Source of the DNA: Corallibacter vietnamensis
Lineage (GTDB): Bacteria > Bacteroidota > Bacteroidia > Flavobacteriales > Flavobacteriaceae
Length of the DNA stretch: 64,000 bases
Reading direction: 5' to 3'
NCBI RefSeq assembly: GCF_039537875.1
Contig: NZ_BAABBI010000001.1
Span: 1 to 64,000 of the forward strand
Under the pieces are notes generated by a model. It was given only the letters and a program-made list of their open reading frames with translations, was not told where the DNA came from and did no database searches. A program made the position numbers and the translations under genes. Positions 52,885 to 60,456 of the stretch are shown in pieces; position 1 is the first letter of the stretch, and the number at the start of each line of letters is the position of its first letter.

Positions 52885-53714
52885 AAAGTAATTTTTATAG
52901 CTTTAACCTCTAAAGAATTATCATGCTTACTTGTTGCAATTACCCAGTTTCCATTCATTTTATAGATAATGGCATTGGCATCTTTTACCATATAGACATC
53001 TTGTTTTCCTGAAAATAAAATGGTATAAGCTATTTGATTATTCTCATCTATTAAATCATAATTAAAAACACCATCACTTTTTAACTTAGCCGTAAAATTT
53101 ACAGATTTACTTTTTACTTCTTTAGGTTTAGAAATTTCTGCTTTTGGTGCCTTATTAACAACCTCAACTTGTTTTTCTCGCTTTAGAGTTTTAATTTCCT
53201 CCTGTAAACGCTTAATTTCTTCTTTAGATGACGTATCTGTTTGAGCTACTTGTGGAGACGTATTAACTATAGCTTGAGATGAATCAAACTTATGGTTTAG
53301 CATTGATAAAGAAGAAAACGCATCTCTTAAAGCCTTGTTATATGCTACTTTAAATTGTTTCTCTCTTGACTCTCCTACTTTAGAAACATAAACAACCTCA
53401 TTCTTACAATTCTTTAATTGAATTTTAAGCTTGGTTTTAAACATCCCTGGGTCTTTTAAAACATCAGCTCTTAAGGCTAAACAAGCATTATTAGCTATTT
53501 CTTCGGGGTAAGTTTCGCTATCTAAAACGGAAATAAAGCCATATTTTTCAAACAAAAATTTTGAGAGAGAGTTTAATTGATATTGATCTGTTTCTCGTTG
53601 AAAATCATACATTGATGGTACAATTACATACTTATAAGCGTTTAAATTATCTTGAGCTAAAACAATTGTTGTACATACAAATAAAGAACAAAGAAGAAAC
53701 ATTTTTTTTACCAT
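52881..53714 (-). CDS. Exported protein of unknown function, flavobacterial type
   Basis: 277 residues from the ATG at 53714 (MVKKMFLLCSLFVCTTIVLA, then Q); an ATG four codons upstream is also possible. Periplasmic or outer-membrane associated. First ~130 residues form an unrecognised domain (KYVIVPSMYDFQRETDQYQL, EKYGFISVLDSETYPEEIAN). A coiled-coil, Lys-rich linker follows (IKRLQEEIKTLKREKQVEVV) and a small beta-rich C-terminus. Resembles proteins that sense or handle cell-envelope material, without evidence for which. Last gene of the radC operon, 35 bases after the nucleotidase gene. Confidence 0.7.
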   Translation of the reverse strand: MVKKMFLLCSLFVCTTIVLAQDNLNAYKYVIVPSMYDFQRETDQYQLNSLSKFLFEKYGFISVLDSETYPEEIANNACLALRADVLKDPGMFKTKLKIQLKNCKNEVVYVSKVGESREKQFKVAYNKALRDAFSSLSMLNHKFDSSQAIVNTSPQVAQTDTSSKEEIKRLQEEIKTLKREKQVEVVNKAPKAEISKPKEVKSKSVNFTAKLKSDGVFNYDLIDENNQIAYTILFSGKQDVYMVKDANAIIYKMNGNWVIATSKHDNSLEVKAIKITF

Positions 53715-53749
53715 AATACTTGTCATATTTTTTATAAAGATACGGCGAT

Positions 53750-54439
53750 TTATAGATAGTTTTTTAAATCTATCAAATTTTTAACTTGATGTATGTCGTC
53801 ACTTAAGCTTGCGTCATGATAATTAAAGCATATAGCTCGCATTCCCATATTAAGTGCTCCCAAAATATCAGCTTCATAATTGTCACCAATCATAATACTT
53901 GCTTCTGGGTTTGCTCTTGCCATTTGTAAAGCATGATTAAATATTCTTGGGTTAGGTTTTTTTGCGCCTACCATTTCAGAATTTGTTACGGTTTCAAAAT
54001 AATGATCAATGTTAGATTTATTTAACTTACTGTGTTGCACATCTTTAAATCCGTTGGTAATAATATGTAACTTATACTTTGGTTTTAAATAATCTAAAAC
54101 TTCAAATACATTTACAAATAAGTGGTTGTAATTAGACAGTTCATTAATATAGGCTTCTGATAGTTTATAAATCATACTTGTTGATACTTGGTAGTTTGCT
54201 GCCTTAAAACTATCATACAAACGCTTGTAGCGTAAGCTCTCCTTATCTATTTTATCTTCTCTAAATAATTTCCAATAAGCATGATTTATTGGTTCGTAAT
54301 GTATTAAGAACTCATCAAGGTTTAATGAGATATTATTGTCTTTAAAAATATAATCAAATGTTAATGCAGAGTTTTTATCAAAATCCCAAAGTGTGTGATC
54401 TAAATCAAAAAACACATGCTCTATTCCGTTAATTTTCAT
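53750..54439 (-). CDS. HAD-superfamily noncanonical nucleotidase, YjjG-like
   Basis: 229 residues. HAD motif I FFDLDHTLWDFDKN (nucleophile Asp12, Asp14), motif II ITNGF, motif III Lys in GAKKPNPRIF and motif IV MIGDNYEADILGA. The DHTLWDF opening is characteristic of YjjG-type pyrimidine 5'-nucleotidases, which remove damaged or noncanonical nucleotides. It overlaps the start of the upstream gene's end by 11 bases (54429-54439), suggesting translational coupling. Confidence 0.88.
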   Translation of the reverse strand: MKINGIEHVFFDLDHTLWDFDKNSALTFDYIFKDNNISLNLDEFLIHYEPINHAYWKLFREDKIDKESLRYKRLYDSFKAANYQVSTSMIYKLSEAYINELSNYNHLFVNVFEVLDYLKPKYKLHIITNGFKDVQHSKLNKSNIDHYFETVTNSEMVGAKKPNPRIFNHALQMARANPEASIMIGDNYEADILGALNMGMRAICFNYHDASLSDDIHQVKNLIDLKNYL

Positions 54440-55730
54440 TTACTGAATTTAGTATATTATTAAATAATTCTTTGTAGCCAACCCATCTATCTACATCACT
54501 AAATGTATAATTATGAAACACCGGAACAAACTCTCCGTTTACAGCTTTTATTTCAGATATAATCTCATTTAGTGCTTTCTTTTTATCTAATAATGATTGG
54601 TGTTTCAGCAACGAAAAATCTAAAAGATGATATGATGTAATTTTAAGTGGTGTTTGTATTTCATAATCTAAATCATAAAAGAAAAAAGGCGTACATGTAC
54701 CTGCTCTAAACCCTGTATGATTTACATAACCCATAGTATAATCTTCTAATATTTCTAACTCAATTAAGTTTCTGTAAGATTGTGGTAAATTTAGTTTAGA
54801 AAAAGATTGCCTAGACGCTGTCAATGATGTATTTAAAATAGCTTCCATACGTTGCTTTTCTTTTTTTAAAATATCAATGTCTTCTAGTGCAAAATATGAT
54901 GCTTTTATTCCTACCTTACAATAATCTGCTACTTGCTTTATTAGAGTAACAAACTGTTTTTTATTTGCACTAATACCTTTATCATATGTAGAGTAATCGC
55001 CTATCAAGAAAAAGAATAAGAATTTAAAGTTGCTTTGTTTTTGCTTGTTTATGATGTACTTAAAGGTATCATAAGAATCTTTCTTAATTCCGAAAAGCAC
55101 TATATACCTATAGTAAAGACGTTTAAACTTAAATCCGAAAAGGTCTTTTATGGTTCCTCCAAAATTACGCATTAGACCTTTTAGCTTAAAATTGTAAGGT
55201 GAAGGCACATCTATTATAGGCTTTATAGCATAAGATTTTTTTGGAAACTCATAATCTGGAAATTGAGTTTCAAGAACCTTTTTGAACTTATAGGCCCAAA
55301 CATCTATCACTGGCTGATGTAAAAAATCATGCTTGTACGCTAAACTTTCTACAGCTGTAAAGCGTCCATATTCGTCTTTTACGTGAGGTAGATATTCTTC
55401 ATAGCGACTCAACAAATAAAATGCTGCTGAAAAAATATCAAAAGGTATTGCGCTTTTTTCTCCATTAGAAAAGAAACACTTTGTGTTTTCCCAATCTTGA
55501 ACATGAATATCTATATCTGATAATCCATGCTCAAATAAAATATCGTGACTTCTTATAAAAACTTCATGACTTAAAGGTTGCTTTGTATAAGACATTTTTA
55601 GGCTGTCATGAGCTATAAAATCTTCTATAGTTGTGGTAAATGTAACAGGTATTCCTAAAATTCGTGTAAGGATATGCTTAAAGGCATATTTTACTCTTGG
55701 CGTGATTTTATGGGTGTAAACTAATAGCAC
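54429..55730 (-). CDS. Polysaccharide-deacetylase-like protein
   Basis: 433 residues with no signal peptide. The family is common in Bacteroidota and annotated as polysaccharide deacetylase-like or by domain-of-unknown-function names. DIHVQDWENTKCFF and IPFDIFSAAFYLLSRYEEYL in the N-terminal half are conserved features, and YVNHTGFRAGTCTPFFFYDL in the C-terminal half resembles deacetylase motif RAPxG. I do not see the full metal-binding triad, so the enzyme activity is uncertain. It starts one base after the radC stop and overlaps the next gene by 11 bases, so it is within one operon. Confidence 0.65.
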   Translation of the reverse strand: MLLVYTHKITPRVKYAFKHILTRILGIPVTFTTTIEDFIAHDSLKMSYTKQPLSHEVFIRSHDILFEHGLSDIDIHVQDWENTKCFFSNGEKSAIPFDIFSAAFYLLSRYEEYLPHVKDEYGRFTAVESLAYKHDFLHQPVIDVWAYKFKKVLETQFPDYEFPKKSYAIKPIIDVPSPYNFKLKGLMRNFGGTIKDLFGFKFKRLYYRYIVLFGIKKDSYDTFKYIINKQKQSNFKFLFFFLIGDYSTYDKGISANKKQFVTLIKQVADYCKVGIKASYFALEDIDILKKEKQRMEAILNTSLTASRQSFSKLNLPQSYRNLIELEILEDYTMGYVNHTGFRAGTCTPFFFYDLDYEIQTPLKITSYHLLDFSLLKHQSLLDKKKALNEIISEIKAVNGEFVPVFHNYTFSDVDRWVGYKELFNNILNSVNEN

Positions 55731-56429
55731 TTATAAGATATTTTCATCGGCGAAACTAAAATACGCTTTCTCTGTAACAATTAAGTGATCTAGTACTTTT
55801 ATATCTAAACTTTCTCCTGCACGCTTCATTTTTTGGGTAAGTTGCTTATCGGCTTCACTAGGTTTTAATGTTCCTGATGGATGATTGTGCGCTAAAATAA
55901 GTCCTGTAGCACCAAGCTCTAATGCATTTTTCATCACCAAACGTACATCTACTAGAGTTCCTGTAATGCCACCTTTACTTAATTGTTGCTTCTGAATCAC
56001 TTTATTAGAATTGTTTAAATACACAATCCAAAATTCCTCATGTGGCAACTCACCAATAACAGGTTGCATCAATTCAAATACCGAAATACTTGAGGTAATT
56101 TTCTTTCTTTCTAGTGCTTCTTCTCCTCTACGTCGTCGTCCCAATTCCATAGCTGCTGCAATAGTAATAGCTTTAGCTTCACCAATACCTTTAAAATCCA
56201 TCAATTGTTTGAGTGATAGTTTTCCAAGTTCGTTTAAGTTATTGCCAACGCTTGCCAAAATACGTTTAGACAACTCTACAGCACTTTCTTCTTTATTACC
56301 AGAACCTATTAATATTGCTACCAATTCGGCATCGCTTAACGTTGCTTTACCTTTATCGCGAAGCTTTTCTCTAGGTTGGTCGTCTTGACTCCAATGTTTT
56401 ATAGAAAATGACGTGGGTTTCTCCTGCAT
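55731..56429 (-). CDS. radC: RadC family protein (JAB/MPN metallo-domain)
   Basis: 232 residues. N-terminal helix-hairpin-helix (LKQLMDFKGIGEAKAITIAA) and a C-terminal JAB metal-binding core with HNHPSGTLKPSEAD (H-x-H-x10-D). Originally assigned to DNA repair, but the true role is unresolved; JAB proteins are often peptidases. First gene of a four-gene operon with a deacetylase-like gene, a nucleotidase and an exported protein. TATCTTTA four bases before the ATG is a one-mismatch promoter element. Confidence 0.93.
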   Translation of the reverse strand: MQEKPTSFSIKHWSQDDQPREKLRDKGKATLSDAELVAILIGSGNKEESAVELSKRILASVGNNLNELGKLSLKQLMDFKGIGEAKAITIAAAMELGRRRRGEEALERKKITSSISVFELMQPVIGELPHEEFWIVYLNNSNKVIQKQQLSKGGITGTLVDVRLVMKNALELGATGLILAHNHPSGTLKPSEADKQLTQKMKRAGESLDIKVLDHLIVTEKAYFSFADENIL

Positions 56430-56494
56430 AGCATAAAGATAAATATTGTAAATTTATAAATCAACAATCGTTAATCTGAAATCTAAATTTTCAT

Positions 56495-57082
56495 TTGACC
56501 TATCCTCCAAAAATACATCAGGATGACAATAAAGCACACATGATTGCTGTGATGCAACAGTATCCTTTGGCGACGCTTATTTCGGTGAAAAACAATGAAC
56601 CTTTAGTAACGCATTTACCTTTGATTTACAAAGACGAAACCCTTATTGGCCATTTAGATATGTTTAATCCGCAAGTCGAACTACTTAAGAACAACCAAGC
56701 TGTAACGGTTATTTTTTCTGGACCAGAATGTTACATATCGCCAAGTATTTACAGTACCGAACAACTCCCAACCTGGAATTATGTAAAAGTACACCTTAAA
56801 GGAACGGTTGCCGAAATTGATAATCCTGAAGCCATAAAGCAAAGCATGATTGCTATGACCGAATTTCTTGAACCAAATAACGCGTATGTACTAGAACCTG
56901 ACAACCCTAAAATGGATGCGTACCTGCCTTATGTAAAGGGTTTTAAAATTACAATTACTGCTTGGGAAGGCAAGTTTAAACTCTCCCAAAACCGAAATAA
57001 AAAAGATTTTGAATTGGCTAAAGATGAACTGATTAAACAAAACCAGAATAGCATTAAAGCGTTTTTAGAATCAGTTTTTTAG
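56495..57082 (+). CDS. FMN-binding split-barrel regulator, PaiB-like
   Basis: 195 residues. The start is a TTG (MTYPPKIHQDDNKAHMIAVM): an in-frame TGA lies 18 bases upstream and the sequence from this point matches PaiB-type N-termini. PLATLISVKNNEPLVTHLPL, GHLDMFNPQ and NYVKVHLKGTVAEID correspond to the FMN-binding split-barrel fold of the PaiB family, linked to negative regulation of sporulation and degradative genes in Bacillus. Function here is unknown; flavin binding is plausible. Confidence 0.82.
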   Translation: MTYPPKIHQDDNKAHMIAVMQQYPLATLISVKNNEPLVTHLPLIYKDETLIGHLDMFNPQVELLKNNQAVTVIFSGPECYISPSIYSTEQLPTWNYVKVHLKGTVAEIDNPEAIKQSMIAMTEFLEPNNAYVLEPDNPKMDAYLPYVKGFKITITAWEGKFKLSQNRNKKDFELAKDELIKQNQNSIKAFLESVF

Positions 57083-57094
57083 TCTATTTTAAAT

Positions 57095-58009
57095 TTATTT
57101 AGAAAGATCTAATTTCCATAATGGTTGTTCTTTCCAATCTTCTGGGAATGACATTCCTTTATGGATATCTATATTATTATATTTCTCAAATAAAACAGTT
57201 AATCTTTCTGTAAAAGTATTTTTTGGATTAACCCTATCCAATAAATATTTTATTGCACTTAAATAGATATAGGACTTATTTCTTGGTATATCGGTTTGCT
57301 CAATCCAATTAAAGGGTAATTCTTTTGTAGACTTTTTTATCGGCAATGATAAATTTCTATTCCAAAACCTGGAGTGATGAGCACAAATATTTCTTGTATA
57401 TGTTAGAATTTTCAACCAGTTTTCTAACAATTGATATGGAACTCCATAATGTTCTGAAATTTCTGATTTTGCAGCTGTATCTTTTAAATTCTCATAAACA
57501 ACCGAGAGATGTGTAAAGGTGACAATTTCTAATGCCATCCAACTTGGCTGATATGTATTAACATATCTCTTTCTGTACTTTATTGCAAAATCTTCAGTAC
57601 TGTCAGAAACCATTTTATACGTAGTTTCAAGACTTTTTAAATGCTTGTCTCTGTTCTTAAATAAACCTTCGTATGTATACCAAAAAGCATTGTACTTATG
57701 TGATAACACGTAAGTCAATTTAGCCCTGAAAGAAACTTCAATTTTCTCTATATCACTATAAATCAATTGCTTCAACTCCCTATCAAAACAATACATTTTA
57801 AAAGCATTCTCAAATGTGCTTCCTTTTTTAAATTCATGATCTTCTTTATTATCTGTAAGCATCGGATATAAATATCCACTTATTCTGTAATAACTTAAAT
57901 TCTCTAATAAATGAATTGCTTTAGCTTCGTTGTTGACAATTAAACCTCTTTCTTTTAATCTGTCTAATTGTTCCTGATATGTTAACGGAGGTTTATTATA
58001 TATCTTCAA
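57095..58009 (-). CDS. Abi_2 / AbiD-AbiF family HEPN protein
   Basis: 304 residues. Matches Lactococcus-type abortive infection proteins (Abi_2): KIYNKPPLTYQEQLDRLKER, LENLSYYRISGYLYPML, CFDRELKQLIYSDIEKIEVS, FRAKLTYVLSHKYNAFWY. RNICAH (Arg206, His211) is the R-x4-H motif of HEPN RNases, so it may be an RNase toxin acting on phage or host RNA. The most likely start is a TTG at 58009, giving MKIYNKPP as in homologues; a GTG 27 bases upstream is the alternative. No antitoxin gene is adjacent. Its leader contains a hairpin and a palindrome, suggesting tight control. Probably a solitary defence gene. Confidence 0.85.
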   Translation of the reverse strand: MKIYNKPPLTYQEQLDRLKERGLIVNNEAKAIHLLENLSYYRISGYLYPMLTDNKEDHEFKKGSTFENAFKMYCFDRELKQLIYSDIEKIEVSFRAKLTYVLSHKYNAFWYTYEGLFKNRDKHLKSLETTYKMVSDSTEDFAIKYRKRYVNTYQPSWMALEIVTFTHLSVVYENLKDTAAKSEISEHYGVPYQLLENWLKILTYTRNICAHHSRFWNRNLSLPIKKSTKELPFNWIEQTDIPRNKSYIYLSAIKYLLDRVNPKNTFTERLTVLFEKYNNIDIHKGMSFPEDWKEQPLWKLDLSK

Positions 58010-58031
58010 TGGAATAGGTATAAAATAAATT

Positions 58032-58071
58032 ACCACTCCTGATACGCATGAAAATCATAGGCGGGAGTGGT
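58032..58071 (-). promoter_or_regulatory. Hairpin in the leader of the Abi-like gene
   Basis: Arms ACCACTCCTG (58032-58041) and CGGGAGTGGT (58062-58071) pair over 10 bp, with one T-G, around a 20-base loop. It lies between the predicted transcription start (about 58075) and the TTG start, and would overlap the GTG alternative. It could hide the start site or stabilise the mRNA. Confidence 0.5.
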
Positions 58072-58081
58072 TTGTTGTGTA

Positions 58082-58118
58082 CAAATATACAACATAATTA
58101 TTGTTTGTACCGTACAAA
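58082..58118 (-). promoter_or_regulatory. Promoter with palindrome before the Abi-like gene
   Basis: Minus strand TATATTTG (58089-58082) is an exact minus-7 element. Just upstream, TTTGTAC-C-GTACAAA (58104-58118) is a perfect inverted repeat with 7-base arms, placed to cover the minus-33 region. A related TTGTGTA...TATACAA pair spans the minus-7 element. Candidate repressor or autoregulator sites. Confidence 0.55.
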
Positions 58119-58191
58119 TAAATAGTTTTTAATTAAATTTAACATTTTTTAACACGCAAGCGCCTGATTATCATTAATTTAATCAAAACCA

Positions 58192-59547
58192 TTACCCAAT
58201 CAATCCTTTAATGGCATCAAAATCCAATCCGCCATAATTCCCAGAACTCATTAACAACAAGGCTTTGTCATTAAAATCTTGAGAAAATAAATAGTTTTTA
58301 AAATCGTCAGGATTGGTATAAATAATTAAGTCGTCACGCTCAAACGCTTTGGCAATTTGCTCGTGTGTTACTGCATCTAGCTTTTTAATTTCCACTGCAT
58401 GTGGACTATAAAACACCACTGCAACATCAGCTGCATCTAAAGCGCCTTTGTATTCTTTTAAAAATTCAGCATTTAAACTAGAATAGGTATGCAGTTCTAA
58501 ACACGCAACTAGCGTTCTGTTTTTGTACTGCTCTTTAACCGCTTTTGTAGTGGCTTCTACCTTACTTGGCGAGTGCGCAAAATCTTTGTAAGCAACACTG
58601 GTTGCGCTTTCAGCTATTTTCTCCAAACGCTTGCTCGCGCCTTTAAAGGTTGCAATGGCTTCGTAAAAATCGTCTTCGTCAATTCCCATGTGTTGGCAAA
58701 TCCATTTAGCTCCTGCAAGATTGTTTAAATTATGCTTCCCAAACACTTCAATAGGTAAAGGGCCTTCTGGAGTTTCTAATAGGGTTTCGCCATCTTCAAC
58801 CGTATATTCTGGTGTGTAATATGGTAACTTACGTATGGTATTTTCACTAGCTTCTACTACTCTAGCAACTTCAGCATCTTCAGCACTATATGTCACACTT
58901 CCACCGCGCACAATACTATCAACAAATATGCTGAATTGCTCTACATAGTTTTCATAGGTTGGAAATACATTAATATGATCCCAAGCAATACCACTTAACA
59001 AGGCAATGTTTGGTTTGTACAAGTGAAACTTTGGTCGTCTGTCTATTGGTGAACTTAAATATTCATCACCTTCTAACACGATAAAATCGTTGTCATCTGT
59101 GAGTTTTACCATAACATCAAACCCTTCAAGTTGCGCACCAACCATATAATCGACATCACGATCGTGATAATGCATCACGTGTAAAATCATAGACGTAATG
59201 GTAGTTTTACCATGGCTTCCACCAATAACAACACGCGTTTTTTCTTTTGACTGTTCGTACAAAAACTCTGGATAGCTATAAATTTTTAAGCCTAATTCTT
59301 GCGCTTTAAGCAACTCCGGATTATCAGCTTTGGCATGCATACCTAAAACGACTGCATCTAAATCTGCTGTAATTTTTTCAGGAAACCAACCAAAAGCTTC
59401 TGGTAACAAACCTTTGTTTTCCAAACGAGTTTTTGAAGGATCAAAAATAGTATCGTCGCTTCCTGTTACTTGATAACCTTTGTTATGTAATGCAATGGCC
59501 AAATTGTGCATAGCTGCACCACCTATAGCTATAAAATGTACGTTCAT
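58192..59547 (-). CDS. mpl: UDP-N-acetylmuramate:tripeptide ligase (murein peptide ligase)
   Basis: 451 residues of the Mur ligase family. GGAAMHNLAIALHNKGYQVT and GSDDTIFDPSKTRLENKGL at the N-terminus, ATP loop GGSHGKTTITSMI, central EGDEYLSSPIDRRPKFHLYK and the C-terminal domain follow. The DD/DP-type N-terminal loop and length are those of Mpl, which re-attaches recovered L-Ala-gamma-D-Glu-meso-DAP tripeptide to UDP-MurNAc in cell-wall recycling. MurC is the closest alternative, but is usually longer in this region. Own promoter upstream. Confidence 0.9.
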   Translation of the reverse strand: MNVHFIAIGGAAMHNLAIALHNKGYQVTGSDDTIFDPSKTRLENKGLLPEAFGWFPEKITADLDAVVLGMHAKADNPELLKAQELGLKIYSYPEFLYEQSKEKTRVVIGGSHGKTTITSMILHVMHYHDRDVDYMVGAQLEGFDVMVKLTDDNDFIVLEGDEYLSSPIDRRPKFHLYKPNIALLSGIAWDHINVFPTYENYVEQFSIFVDSIVRGGSVTYSAEDAEVARVVEASENTIRKLPYYTPEYTVEDGETLLETPEGPLPIEVFGKHNLNNLAGAKWICQHMGIDEDDFYEAIATFKGASKRLEKIAESATSVAYKDFAHSPSKVEATTKAVKEQYKNRTLVACLELHTYSSLNAEFLKEYKGALDAADVAVVFYSPHAVEIKKLDAVTHEQIAKAFERDDLIIYTNPDDFKNYLFSQDFNDKALLLMSSGNYGGLDFDAIKGLIG

Positions 59548-59566
59548 AATATGATTTTGTAGGGTT

Positions 59567-59574
59567 CAAATATA
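59567..59574 (-). promoter_or_regulatory. Minus-7 promoter element of mpl
   Basis: Minus strand TATATTTG, exact match, 19 bases before the mpl ATG. Confidence 0.6.
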
Positions 59575-59601
59575 CTGGTTTTCCTACGTATTTTTATGGT
59601 A

Positions 59602-60330
59602 TTATCTTGTAATCTCTTCTATTTTTTCTTTAAACTTTACATCTTTAAATTTATCGTAGGCTTGCTTCAAAATATGCAATGCTTTTTCTTTTTCGTTGTG
59701 TTTTAAATAAAAATTAGATAATTCTTTATAACACGTTTTTGAACCTCCAACCGCTAATGCTTTTTTATAAAATTTTTCAGCATTGATTTTATCATCGGTT
59801 TCATTATAAACAAAGCCTTTTGCCAAATAACCATCTACTTTAGAGATTACTTCTAACTGCTGGGCATAATGCATGGCTTGTTTTTTACTTCCTCCTAAAA
59901 CAAAAGGCAACTCTATATAAAGTTTTACCAATGCCCAACGTGTATCTACATGACTTTCGTCTAAGTGCGATGCTTCTAAAAAAGCATTTTTTATATCTGA
60001 AACATATGTAGTAGCTACAAAAACATTCGCATTTATTGCTTTCATACTTAAAGCGCCTCCGTATTTGTAATGATAATTTGCTTTTTTAGGGTTTAAAGCG
60101 GTTAGTTTTTTGTATTGCAAAACTGCATCATCCCATTTTTCTTGATAAGCAAATACATCGCCCAGCAACTCTAAACCTTCTTGATTGTTGGGAAACTCTG
60201 TTAAATAACGCTTTGTTAACGTTTCTGCTTCTTCAAATTTTCTATTTTCAATCAATAAAACAACATCAGCTACCGTAGATTGGGCCGATAATAAAACTGG
60301 CAGTATAAATAGTATAAAAAACAGTCTCAT
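59602..60330 (-). CDS. Periplasmic TPR-repeat protein
   Basis: 242 residues from the ATG at 60330 (MRLFFILFILPVLLSA, then Q); a TTG 39 bases upstream is part of the promoter. A signal peptide is followed by TPR-type repeats throughout (KFEEAETLTKRYLTEFPNNQ, KWDDAVLQYKKLTALNPKKA, INAEKFYKKALAVG). No enzymatic domain. Divergent from the large alpha-2-macroglobulin-like gene and probably a protein-interaction scaffold. TACTTTTG lies five bases before the ATG, suggesting a leaderless mRNA. Confidence 0.85.
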   Translation of the reverse strand: MRLFFILFILPVLLSAQSTVADVVLLIENRKFEEAETLTKRYLTEFPNNQEGLELLGDVFAYQEKWDDAVLQYKKLTALNPKKANYHYKYGGALSMKAINANVFVATTYVSDIKNAFLEASHLDESHVDTRWALVKLYIELPFVLGGSKKQAMHYAQQLEVISKVDGYLAKGFVYNETDDKINAEKFYKKALAVGGSKTCYKELSNFYLKHNEKEKALHILKQAYDKFKDVKFKEKIEEITR

Positions 60331-60335
60331 AAAAA

Positions 60336-60369
60336 CAAAAGTAACTTTTCTTAATAACTTAAAAAACAA
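60336..60369 (-). promoter_or_regulatory. Promoter of the TPR-protein gene
   Basis: Minus strand: TTG at 60369-60367, a 23-base spacer and TACTTTTG at 60343-60336, then five bases to the ATG. The spacer is at the long end of the accepted range. Confidence 0.55.
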
Positions 60370-60456
60370 CTAACTTCACTAAAGCAAACGCGCCTTTTAC
60401 TAATTAGTTCTTTTTTGGTATACCTTTTGAAAGTAACCTTGTAGAAAAACAAACAT

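Noticed and set aside
57984..57992. TGTTAACGG inside the Abi-like gene
   Set aside because: Within coding sequence and not followed by YTT.
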